Shown piece after piece: positions 1-6,733 of a DNA stretch of 13,240 nt. Each line of letters begins with the position of its first letter. The first letter of the stretch is position 1. The notes beneath the pieces are model-generated. The model saw only the letters and a list, made by a program, of their open reading frames with translations. It was not told the DNA's origin and ran no database searches. The stretch spans positions 1-13,240 of the forward strand of contig DASQSZ010000181.1 in assembly GCA_035642125.1 (NCBI GenBank). The letters run 5' to 3'. The translations under genes were made by a program, and so were the position numbers. This DNA comes from CALAED01 sp937891035. GTDB taxonomy: Bacteria; Actinomycetota; Actinomycetes; Streptosporangiales; Streptosporangiaceae.

Positions 1-1
1 G

Positions 2-436
2 AGGCTGCTGGACGATGCCATCGGAGCAGCGGGCTTGGACTTGGCCGTCATCCAAGAGGTCGACACCATTACCGGCCAGAGGGGCGACTGGCTGAAGGTC
101 CCTGATGTCTTGGTTGTAACCGGGGATGCCTTTGACGCCGAACCCCAGGAATACGACGTAGCCGACGTGGTCTTGGCCGTCGAGATCAGCGCGAGCAAGC
201 AGAGCCGCAATCGAGACTTCGGCGAGAAGCTGCACGCCTACGCCGAAGCCGGGATCAAGGACTACTGGATCTTCGAGTTGCAACCGGAGCCCAAACTGAC
301 GGCCTTCGCATTGGCCGGCGGATCGTATAAAGAGATCGCGGTCTCCTCGAGCTTGATCCACCTCACCCGGCCGTTCCCGATTGACGTCGATCCACCTCAG
401 TTGCTGAAGCGCCGGACCAACGCCCGCGCCAAATAA
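2..436 (+). CDS. Uma2 family (DUF820) putative endonuclease, 5' end outside window
   Basis: The frame is open from the window edge, so the N-terminus is missing; 144 residues and a TAA stop are visible. An internal TTG at 35 is not the likely start, because the frame and its similarity to the downstream copy continue upstream of it. Visible signatures of the Uma2/DUF820 family (PD-(D/E)XK fold, biochemical role unknown) are PDVLVV (Asp at visible residue 35), VEIS (Glu at 61), a following RD...K segment (Lys at 76) and YAEAGIKDYWI. By hand alignment it shares about two thirds of roughly 110 residues with the broken copy at 537-1092, so the two are a tandem duplication. Codon choice is less GC-biased than in the housekeeping genes to the right. 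Family assignment is firm; activity and substrate are not known. Confidence 0.85.
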   Translation, partial: RLLDDAIGAAGLDLAVIQEVDTITGQRGDWLKVPDVLVVTGDAFDAEPQEYDVADVVLAVEISASKQSRNRDFGEKLHAYAEAGIKDYWIFELQPEPKLTAFALAGGSYKEIAVSSSLIHLTRPFPIDVDPPQLLKRRTNARAK

Positions 437-470
437 CCGCTGCGCCGCGCACAGCCGCGCACGGCCGCCG

Positions 471-508
471 GTCAGGGCAAGTCAGGCTGACGTTCAGTAC
501 CCTGACGT
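471..508. promoter_or_regulatory. Cluster of GTCAG/CTGAC elements upstream of second Uma2 gene
   Basis: The 100-base spacer between the Uma2 copies contains GTCAG at 471 and 481 and its complement CTGAC at 487 and 502. The outer pair extends to a 7-bp inverted repeat (GTCAGGG 471-477, CCCTGAC 500-506). The inner pair forms GTCAG-G-CTGAC (481-491), and CTGACGT repeats directly at 487 and 502. It could be an operator or an mRNA hairpin. I see no convincing -35/-10 pair here. Confidence 0.3.
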
Positions 509-536
509 CGCGGGAACCGGCGAGGAAGGACACGGG

Positions 537-1092
537 ATGTCACTATCGTTGTCCGAGCATCACGGTCCGTGGATTGTCGATGACCTCCGGAAGTTGCCGG
601 AGGACGAGTTCCACCGGTACGAGATCGACTGGTGTCCTGATCGTGAGCCCCCGCCCCTCATCCCCGCACCAGTTCGCGGCGTGGACGATCACGACCCTGC
701 TGAACCAGGTCATCGAGGCGGAACAGCTTGAATTGGTGGCTGTCCCGGCGGCGGACACCATTACCGGTCAGCGCGGAGACTGGCTGAAGATCCCGGATGT
801 CCTGGTTGTGACGCGGGATGCCTACGAGGCCCAACCGCAAGAGTACGACGTCGCAGACGTTTCGCTCGTCGTGGAGATCAGTGGCAGTAAGCAGAGCCGC
901 AAGCGCGACTCCGGGACGAAGCTCGACGACTATGCGGAAGTCGGGATCAAAAATTACTGGATCCTCGAACTGGAGCCGCGCCCCAAGCTGACGGTGTTCG
1001 AGCTAAAGGCCGGGAGCTACTCGCAGGTCTACGCGTCCGACGGCCTTTTGCGTCTCACCCAACCTTTCGGGATCGAAATCGATGCTTCGTGA
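537..1092 (+). pseudogene. Frameshifted Uma2 family (DUF820) gene
   Basis: An ATG at 537 follows a good ribosome site (AGGAAGGA, 523-530). The first frame encodes a standard Uma2 N-terminus (SLSEHHGPW, VDDL, LPEDEFHRYEI) up to about 626, then loses similarity and runs to a stop at 731. The rest of the protein continues in another frame: VLIVSPRPSSPHQ, PDVLVV, VVEIS, then YAEVGIKNYWILE, to a TGA at 1090-1092. Family members read E-(I/L)-V-D-G-x-L at the junction; here the bases between GAGATCG and GGTGTCCTG are two too few, so a 2-base deletion near 627-631 is the simplest explanation. A TTG at 574 could open the second frame, but its first ~20 residues are unlike the family. The gene is either a recent pseudogene or carries a sequence error. 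Confidence 0.8.
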
Positions 1093-1114
1093 CTCCTCAA
1101 CGCCCCGGGCACTT

Positions 1115-1137
1115 GACGCGGGGGGTCACCCGCCGTC
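1115..1137. terminator. Candidate hairpin terminator between convergent Uma2 pseudogene and mutY
   Basis: GACGCGGG (1115-1122) can pair with CCCGCCGTC (1129-1137) through a single bulged C, leaving a six-base loop. It lies in the 56-base gap between two convergent stop codons, where a bidirectional terminator is expected. There is no T-run, which is common for actinobacterial terminators. Confidence 0.4.
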
Positions 1138-1148
1138 TGGAGCCTGGT

Positions 1149-2024
1149 TCAGGCCGGCAGGGCGTAGCGGCCGTCGGTGAGCGGAGCGACGAGGCCGTCG
1201 GCGATGAGGCCGGCGAGGGCGCGTTCGCGTTGAACGGCGTCGGACCAGACGATGTCGAGGGCGATCTTGTCCACCGGTCCCGGCGCGCCCCGTAGTACGT
1301 CGAGGAGGCGGCCGCGGCACTGGCGGTCGGTGCCCGCGTACGTCTGACCGCGCCGGGGCGGGCCGTCGTGTGGCGGGCGTCCGGCTAGCAGCCACGCGCA
1401 GGACGCGGCGACGGGGCAGTCGACACAGCGGGGTGTACGGGCGGTGCAGACGAGCGCGCCGAGCTCCATCATCGCGACGGACCAGCGGGCGGCCACCGGC
1501 GGGTCGGGCGGGAGCAGCGACTCGGCCAGCTTCACTTCGGCGGCGGTCTGGGCCGTGGGCGGGTATTCCTTGCCCGCGACGAGCCTGGCCAGCACCCGGC
1601 GGACGTTGGTGTCGAGCACGGCGTGCCGCTGCTGGTAAGCGAAACTCGCCACCGCCGCCGCCGTGTATGAGCCGATCCCCGGGAGCGCGCGCAGCGCGTC
1701 GTATGAGGAAGGCACTCGGCCGCCGTGCCGCTCCACGATGGCGCCGGCGCTCTCGTGCAGCCGCAGCGCCCGCCGCGGATAGCCGAGCCGACCCCAGGCG
1801 CGGACGGCGGCGCCCGACGGCTCGGCGGCCAGGTCGCGCGGGGCCGGCCAGCGCGCCATCCATTCCGTCCAGACCGGCAGCACGCGCGCGACCGGCGTCT
1901 GCTGGAGCATGATCTCGCTGACCAGTACGCCCCACGGGGTGGTGCCGGGCCGGCGCCACGGCAGATCACGGGCGTTGGCCGCGTACCAGTCGAGTACGGG
2001 CGTGACATATCGCGAGTCGAGCAT
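1149..2024 (-). CDS. mutY: A/G-specific adenine DNA glycosylase MutY
   Basis: This 291-residue protein removes adenine mispaired with 8-oxoguanine in base-excision repair. It has the expected order of motifs: DLPWR near residue 20, catalytic Glu37 in SEIMLQQT, the helix-hairpin-helix LPGIGSYTA (114-122), catalytic Asp138 in VLDTNVRR, and an iron-sulfur cluster set C-X6-C-X2-C-X5-C at Cys193, 200, 203 and 209. The C-terminal NUDIX-like domain that reads 8-oxoG in E. coli MutY is replaced by a short ~80-residue tail, as is common in actinobacteria. The ATG at 2022-2024 gives a natural N-terminus (MLDSRYVTPVLDWY) but no strong Shine-Dalgarno sequence. Its place beside disA and radA fits a DNA-maintenance cluster. 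Confidence 0.95.
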   Translation of the reverse strand: MLDSRYVTPVLDWYAANARDLPWRRPGTTPWGVLVSEIMLQQTPVARVLPVWTEWMARWPAPRDLAAEPSGAAVRAWGRLGYPRRALRLHESAGAIVERHGGRVPSSYDALRALPGIGSYTAAAVASFAYQQRHAVLDTNVRRVLARLVAGKEYPPTAQTAAEVKLAESLLPPDPPVAARWSVAMMELGALVCTARTPRCVDCPVAASCAWLLAGRPPHDGPPRRGQTYAGTDRQCRGRLLDVLRGAPGPVDKIALDIVWSDAVQRERALAGLIADGLVAPLTDGRYALPA

Positions 2025-2105
2025 TACGTCTTAGATCGTCGCACGGCGGGTCGTCGCCGCTCGCCATGATCGGAAAACCATACTGTACGTGAGGGGGTGG
2101 ACGCC

Positions 2106-2753
2106 ATGGGTGATCGCGGTAGGGATTCCACCGAGGCGTACTGGCGACGGCGGGCGATCGCGCTGGGTGGCGTGCTGACGCTGGCCGGGCTGGTCGCGTG
2201 GGGCTGCGCCGGGGGCGGACAGCATCCGGCGGAGCGGCGATCGGTGCACAACGCCGCCGCGCTCGCCTCGCCGGGCGCGCACTCGGTGCCGGCCGTCGTC
2301 CCGACGGCGACCGTCACGGTGACCACCAGGACGACGGTACGCCCGATCGCGCCCAGGAAGACGGTCGACGCCTGCGAACCGCGCGACATCGTCTTCGGCT
2401 TCAGGGCGACGAAGACGGCGTACGCGGGCAAGGACCTGCCGCGCTTCCGGCTGACGGCCGTGAACACGGGCCGGCGCGTCTGTAGATTCGGCGTCGGGCC
2501 GAAAGAGCTCGAGGTCAAGATCAGCTCGGGCTTGGACCGGATCTGGACGAGCGCCCAATGTGCGCGCGGCTCCGGTTCGTCGAGCCAGATGCTGCGGCGC
2601 GGCGTCCCGTACATCACGACGGTCGTGTGGGACCGCAAACGATCATCGGCCGGCTGCCGGAGCCCGCGTGTCGCCGCCCGTCCCGGTGTCTACGTCGCCG
2701 CGGTCAAGGCAGGCACGATCAAGGTCAGGAAGCAGGTCTTCCGCCTGCGCTGA
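2106..2753 (+). CDS. Exported membrane-anchored protein of unknown function
   Basis: I do not recognise a named domain. The ATG at 2106 is preferred over the in-frame GTG at 2097, because GAGGGGG (2091-2097) sits at normal distance from 2106 and overlaps 2097. The 215-residue product has a basic N-terminus (WRRR), one hydrophobic segment at about 17-34, a Thr/Val/Pro-rich linker (about 60-85), and a globular C-terminal region with four cysteines (90, 126, 152, 184) that could form two disulfides outside the cell. The sequence before Cys34 (VAWGC) is a poor lipobox, so a membrane anchor or signal peptide is more likely than a lipoprotein. The gene diverges from mutY and its stop is six bases from the convergent disA stop. 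Mycobacteria have a membrane protein gene (Rv3587c) in the equivalent place and orientation. Confidence 0.75.
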   Translation: MGDRGRDSTEAYWRRRAIALGGVLTLAGLVAWGCAGGGQHPAERRSVHNAAALASPGAHSVPAVVPTATVTVTTRTTVRPIAPRKTVDACEPRDIVFGFRATKTAYAGKDLPRFRLTAVNTGRRVCRFGVGPKELEVKISSGLDRIWTSAQCARGSGSSSQMLRRGVPYITTVVWDRKRSSAGCRSPRVAARPGVYVAAVKAGTIKVRKQVFRLR

Positions 2754-2759
2754 CCACAC

Positions 2760-3842
2760 TCAGACGTAGCGTTCGAGGATGGATGACTCGGCCAGGCGCG
2801 ACAGGCCCTCGCGCACGCTGCGAGCGCGGGCCTCACCGACGCCGCCGACCGCCTGGAGGTCGTCGATGCTGGCCGCGAGCAGCTTCTGCAGGCCGCCGAA
2901 GTGCTCGACGAGCCGTTCGACGACGAGGTTGGGCAACCGCGGCACCTTGGCGAGCAACCGGTAGCCCTTGGGGCTCACCGGCAGATCGAGCGCGTCGTTG
3001 CCGGAAAAGCCCATGACTTCGGCGACCGTCGGCAGGTCGAGCAGTTGGTTGGCGGACAGCACGTCGAGGGCGGCGAGCGCCTCGTCGACGCCGCGGCCGC
3101 GCGGGCCGCCGGGCCGGTAGTCGCGGGCGATCAGCTCCCGGTCCACGTCGACCCCGGACACCAGCTCGTCGAGCTGCAACGACAGCAGCCGACCGTCGGT
3201 GCCGAGCTCGACGACGTAACCCTCGATCTCGTCGGCGATGCGCCGGACCATCTCCAGGCGCTGCACGACCGCGCTGACGTCCCGTACCGTCACCAGGTCT
3301 TCGATCTCCAGCGCGGACAGCGTGCCGGCCACCTCGTCCAGCCGGAGCTTGTAGCGCTCAAGCGTGGCCAGCGCCTGGTTGGCCTTGGACAAGATGGCCG
3401 CGGAGTCTTCCAGCACGTAGCGGACGCCATCGAGGTAAAGGGCGATGATCCGCATCGACTGGCTGACGGAGATCACCGGAAAGCCGGTCTGCTTGGCGAC
3501 CCGCTCCGCGGTGCGGTGGCGGGTGCCCGACTCTTCGGTGGGGATGGCGGGGTCGGGCACCAGGTGCACGGCGGCCCGCACGATGCGCGAATAGGAGTCG
3601 TCGAGGACGATCGCGCCGTCCATCTTGGCGAGCTCACGCAGCCGAGTCGCGGAGAACTCGACATCGAGCTCGAAGCCGCCGGTGCTCAGCTCGGCGACCG
3701 TGCTGTCGTAACCGAGCACGATCAAGCCGCCGGTGTGCCCGCGCAAAATCCGCTCCAGCCCGTCTCTGAGGGCGGTGCCCGGGGCGACAGCGGCGAGCGT
3801 TACCCGGCGTCGCTCGTCTTGACTCTTTAGCTGTACTGGCAC
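2760..3842 (-). CDS. disA: DNA integrity scanning diadenylate cyclase DisA
   Basis: DisA makes cyclic di-AMP from two ATP and slows when its octamer meets branched DNA. The 360-residue length is typical. The N-terminal DAC domain carries DGA (75-77, DGAIVLD) and the RHRT motif (108-111, GTRHRTAER), both needed for ATP binding and cyclisation. A helical linker follows, and the C-terminal helix-hairpin-helix DNA-binding region is recognisable around VGGVGEARARSVREGL. The start is GTG at 3840-3842, preceded by a G-rich GCGGGGGT stretch; the N-terminus then reads into the family-typical LAAVAPGTALRDGLERIL. It lies 113 bases downstream of radA on the same strand, so co-transcription is likely. In Bacillus and mycobacteria RadA interacts with DisA and restrains c-di-AMP synthesis, and the pairing here fits that. 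Confidence 0.96.
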   Translation of the reverse strand: MPVQLKSQDERRRVTLAAVAPGTALRDGLERILRGHTGGLIVLGYDSTVAELSTGGFELDVEFSATRLRELAKMDGAIVLDDSYSRIVRAAVHLVPDPAIPTEESGTRHRTAERVAKQTGFPVISVSQSMRIIALYLDGVRYVLEDSAAILSKANQALATLERYKLRLDEVAGTLSALEIEDLVTVRDVSAVVQRLEMVRRIADEIEGYVVELGTDGRLLSLQLDELVSGVDVDRELIARDYRPGGPRGRGVDEALAALDVLSANQLLDLPTVAEVMGFSGNDALDLPVSPKGYRLLAKVPRLPNLVVERLVEHFGGLQKLLAASIDDLQAVGGVGEARARSVREGLSRLAESSILERYV

Positions 3843-3955
3843 GAGACCCCCGCAGGTCGCTCGACGGCGCTCATTTTACCGAGGCCACGTCCCGACCGGC
3901 CCATTCCAGGTGCCATTCGTGGACGAAGCCAGGTGTTATCCAACTCTGCGCGACT

Positions 3956-5488
3956 TCAAGTCTCTGTAAAAGCCACCTGCAGGGCCTGGTTGAGACTGTC
4001 CACCTCGATGACCCTCATTCCCGCGAAGCCGTGCGACCGCTCGTTACCCGACGCCATGTTGCCCTCGCTGGGAGAAACCCCGGCGGCCGTGACCTCCCCG
4101 GCGGCCGCGGCGGTCTTGTCTTCCGGGTGCCGCGGCCGCTTCAACGGCGTCACCTCGCCCAGCTCAAGCGCGCCACGGGGTACGACGGCGCAGGTGAAGC
4201 CGAGCCGGCCCGCCTCGCCGAGCCGGCGTCGGACGCCCGGCACGGCGCGGACCTCGCCGGCGAGCCCCACCTCGCCGAGCGCGATGAGGTTGGGGGACAG
4301 GGCCTGCTCCACCTTGGAGCCGGCGACGGCCAGCGCGACGGCGAGGTCGACCGAGGTCTCGGTCAGCCGGACCCCGCCGACCGTGGAGGCGTAGACGTCC
4401 TGCTGGTGCATCGCGATGTGACAGCGCCGGCCAAGCACCGCGAGCACCATGGCAACCCGGGCCGACTCCAGACCCGACGTCGCCCGCCGCGGGCTGGGCA
4501 GGAACGACTCGGCGACGAGCGCCTGCACCTCGGCAACCAACGGCCGTCGCCCCTCGAGCGTCACCGTCACGCAGGTGCCCGGCACCGGCTCGGCGCGCCG
4601 GGTGAGAAACAGTCCGCTCGGATCGGGCAGCCCGACGATGCCCATCTCGGACAAATCGAAGCAGCCCAGCTCGTCGGTCGGGCCGTATCTGTTCTTCACC
4701 GCGCGTATCATGCGCAGCCGGCTGTGCCGATCGCCTTCGAAGTAGAGGACGACGTCGACCAGATGCTCAAGCAGCCGCGGCCCGGCGATCGCGCCGTCTT
4801 TGGTGACGTGCCCGACCAGCACCACGGTGATGCCCCGCTCCTTGGCCACCCGGATCAGGTTGGCGGTGACCTCGCGGATCTGCGTCACCCCACCGGGGGC
4901 GCCGTCGACCTCGGCCGTGCCGATGGTCTGGATCGAGTCGACGACGAGCATCTCCGGCCGCACCGCGTCGACCTGACCGAGCACCGCGGCCAGGTCGGTC
5001 TCGGCGGCGAGATAAAGCCGATCGGCGATCGCGCCGACCCGGTCGGCGCGCAGTCGCACCTGCTCGGCCGACTCCTCGCCGGTGACGTAGAGCACCGGCG
5101 CCGGCGCCCGGCCGGCGCCCGGCTCTTGCCGTGCCGCCGCGAGCGCCGCGACCTCGAGCAGCAGCGTCGACTTGCCGATGCCGGGCTCGCCGGCCAGCAG
5201 CACCACCGCCCCCGGCACCAGGCCGCCGCCGAGCACCCGGTCGAGCTCGTCGAGACCGGTCGGCCGGGAGCGCGCCGACCGCACGTCGACCGCGCCGATC
5301 GGGCGCGCCGGCGTCGTCACCGGACCGGCCGCGACCACGCGCGGCGGCGCGGTCGGCGCGCCGGCCGCGCCGACCGTGCCCCACGCCTGGCACTCGCCGC
5401 AGCGGCCCACCCACTTGGCGCTCTGCCACCCGCATTCGGCGCATCGGTACGCCGGTTTGGCCCGCCCCGCGCCCGCCGTCTTAGCCAT
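3956..5488 (-). CDS. radA: DNA repair protein RadA (Sms)
   Basis: RadA is a RecA-like branch-migration helicase that helps process recombination intermediates. From the ATG at 5488 the protein has 510 residues: a C4 zinc finger (Cys16, 19, 30, 33 in YRCAECG...RCGEC), Walker A GEPGIGKST (100-108), Walker B LVVDS (181-185), the RadA signature KNRYG (265-269), and a Lon-protease-like C-terminal domain (VGGVRLTETSVDLAVALA near 370-388). The frame is open further upstream, but homologues start near MAKT. An ATG at 5518 would add ten residues. Neither start has a clear ribosome site; see the -10-like motif at 5496-5501. The protein is longer than the usual 450-480 residues because of an Ala/Gly/Ser-rich insertion at about 452-490, just before the last strand (MRVIEVDSL). 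Confidence 0.95.
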   Translation of the reverse strand: MAKTAGAGRAKPAYRCAECGWQSAKWVGRCGECQAWGTVGAAGAPTAPPRVVAAGPVTTPARPIGAVDVRSARSRPTGLDELDRVLGGGLVPGAVVLLAGEPGIGKSTLLLEVAALAAARQEPGAGRAPAPVLYVTGEESAEQVRLRADRVGAIADRLYLAAETDLAAVLGQVDAVRPEMLVVDSIQTIGTAEVDGAPGGVTQIREVTANLIRVAKERGITVVLVGHVTKDGAIAGPRLLEHLVDVVLYFEGDRHSRLRMIRAVKNRYGPTDELGCFDLSEMGIVGLPDPSGLFLTRRAEPVPGTCVTVTLEGRRPLVAEVQALVAESFLPSPRRATSGLESARVAMVLAVLGRRCHIAMHQQDVYASTVGGVRLTETSVDLAVALAVAGSKVEQALSPNLIALGEVGLAGEVRAVPGVRRRLGEAGRLGFTCAVVPRGALELGEVTPLKRPRHPEDKTAAAAGEVTAAGVSPSEGNMASGNERSHGFAGMRVIEVDSLNQALQVAFTET

Positions 5489-5495
5489 GCCAGCG

Positions 5496-5501
5496 ACCGT
5501 A
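5496..5501 (-). promoter_or_regulatory. Candidate -10 element for leaderless radA transcript
   Basis: On the minus strand TACGGT (pattern TANNNT) ends exactly seven bases before the radA ATG. The start would then coincide with the transcription start, explaining the missing Shine-Dalgarno sequence. No good -35 is visible, so the call is weak. Confidence 0.3.
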
Positions 5502-5670
5502 CGGCCCGGTGCCGACATTTGGCCGCCGAGACGCACGAGACGGACGAGATCGGCGATGCTCGAGTGACTTCGGCTACGGATGGTGTTTAAGTGGTGACGA
5601 CCAGTTGTGGACAGCGAAGTTGACTCGGCACCTGACGCGCCGTCTGCTGAGCAGGAACCTGGGAGGGTCA

Positions 5671-6528
5671 ATGGTCACAGTGCGCTGGATGATGGCGCTG
5701 TTCATGGTCGCCGTTCTCGCGATCACCACCACCCCGGCCGAGGCGGCCGCGTCCCGCTACGTGGCCCTCGGTGACTCGTTCACCGCGGGGCCGCTGATCC
5801 CCAACCAGCATGGCTCGCCGATCGGCTGCCTGCGATCCGATCGCAACTACCCGTCCCTACTCGCCGACCGGCTCAATCCGGACACCTTCGTCGACGTCAG
5901 CTGCAGCGGCGCCGACACCACGGACATGACGTCAGCGCAGGGCGTCACGCTCGGCACCAATCCGCCGCAGTTCGACGCGCTGACCGCCGACACGACGCTG
6001 GTCAGCGTCGGCATCGGCGGCAACGACATCGGCTACACGGGCATCTTCGAAACCTGCGCCAAGCTCAGCTTCAGCAACCCGTTCGGCTCGCCCTGCAAGA
6101 ACCGCTTCGGCAACCAGCTCGACCAGCGGATCGCCGACACCACGCCCAAGATCGCCGCGGTGCTGCGCGGGATCCACGAGCGGGCGCCGCAGGCGCGAGT
6201 GCTCGTCGTCGGCTACCTGCGGTTGCTGCCGTCGGGGAGCGGCTGCTGGCCGCTGGTGCCCATCGCCGCGGGCGACGTCCCGTTCCTCGACGGGGTCGAG
6301 CGGAAGCTCAACGCCATGCTCGCCACCCAGGCGAGCCAGGGCGGCGCCGAGTTCGTGGACGCCTACCAGGGCGGCGACGGTCACGACATGTGCGCGGCGC
6401 CGAGCGCCAAGTGGGTCGAGGGCCTGGTGCCCACCGACCTGGCCGCGCCGATCCACCCCAACGCCAGGGGCATGAGCGTCGTCGCCGACCGGGCCGCCGC
6501 GACGCTGGGAGTCGCGGCCGCCCGCTGA
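5671..6528 (+). CDS. Secreted SGNH/GDSL-family lipase/esterase
   Basis: This 285-residue secreted hydrolase resembles the Streptomyces GDSL lipases. A signal peptide spans residues 1 to about 25-27 (basic residue, hydrophobic core, AEA-type cleavage site before SRYVALGDS). Block I GDSFTAG gives the nucleophile Ser36, block III GGND (116-119) gives the oxyanion Asn118, and block V IHPN gives His262. Six cysteines (53, 78, 129, 142, 192, 241) fit three disulfides, as in the streptomycete enzymes. The chosen ATG lies four bases after GGAGG (5662-5666), a tight but workable spacing; in-frame GTG at 5680 and ATG at 5689 are alternatives that also keep the signal peptide. It diverges from radA across about 180 bases in which I found no convincing promoter apart from an isolated TTGACT at 5620-5625. 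The substrate (acyl ester, phospholipid or other) cannot be told from sequence. Confidence 0.92.
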   Translation: MVTVRWMMALFMVAVLAITTTPAEAAASRYVALGDSFTAGPLIPNQHGSPIGCLRSDRNYPSLLADRLNPDTFVDVSCSGADTTDMTSAQGVTLGTNPPQFDALTADTTLVSVGIGGNDIGYTGIFETCAKLSFSNPFGSPCKNRFGNQLDQRIADTTPKIAAVLRGIHERAPQARVLVVGYLRLLPSGSGCWPLVPIAAGDVPFLDGVERKLNAMLATQASQGGAEFVDAYQGGDGHDMCAAPSAKWVEGLVPTDLAAPIHPNARGMSVVADRAAATLGVAAAR

Positions 6529-6563
6529 CGGCCGAGCTCGGATGATCTCGTGATCTCGATGAT

Positions 6564-6608
6564 CCCGTACGACCCGCCAGGTCGGGAGGGAGTGGCGGGC
6601 CGTACGGG
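6564..6608. terminator. Strong bidirectional hairpin terminator
   Basis: CCCGTACG (6564-6571) and CCCGCCA (6573-6579) pair with TGGCGGG (6593-6599) and CGTACGGG (6601-6608): 15 of 16 positions pair, with one A/C mismatch and a 13-base loop. It lies 35 bases after the lipase stop and between that gene and the convergent methyltransferase, as expected for a shared terminator. No U-tract follows on either side. Confidence 0.8.
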
Positions 6609-6641
6609 TGCGGCCGAACCTCGACGCCAAGGTGAGTGTCG

Positions 6642-6657
6642 GGCGGGCGCGCCCGCC
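6642..6657. repeat. Perfect 16-bp GC palindrome in convergent spacer
   Basis: GGCGGGCGCGCCCGCC is a perfect palindrome 77 bases past the methyltransferase stop. As RNA it could form a second, short hairpin backing up the terminator at 6564-6608. Self-complementary runs of this kind arise easily in very GC-rich DNA, so its role is uncertain. Confidence 0.4.
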
Positions 6658-6733
6658 GCACATCCTGCGCGGGCGGCGGTCCCGGCGACCCGAGGGGGAG
6701 CCGCAGTCCCCACGGCGAGCCGCCGGCGCTCGC

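Noticed and set aside
621..640. Programmed ribosomal frameshift in the second Uma2 gene
   Set aside because: No slippery run or downstream structure is apparent, and the family does not use frameshifting; a two-base deletion explains it better.
537..731. Separate 64-residue protein before the Uma2 domain
   Set aside because: Its first 30 residues are the standard Uma2 N-terminus and the remainder is out-of-frame reading of the same gene.
2196..2210. Lipobox in the exported protein
   Set aside because: The residues before Cys34 are A-W-G; Trp at that position and the lack of Leu at -3 do not fit a lipobox.
2901..3830. Open frame of 309 codons on the plus strand
   Set aside because: It is the antisense shadow of disA, whose motifs are unmistakable; long antisense frames are expected at this GC content.
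4031..5590. Open frame of 519 codons on the plus strand
   Set aside because: It is antisense to radA, with Arg/Gly/His-rich composition and no domain signature.
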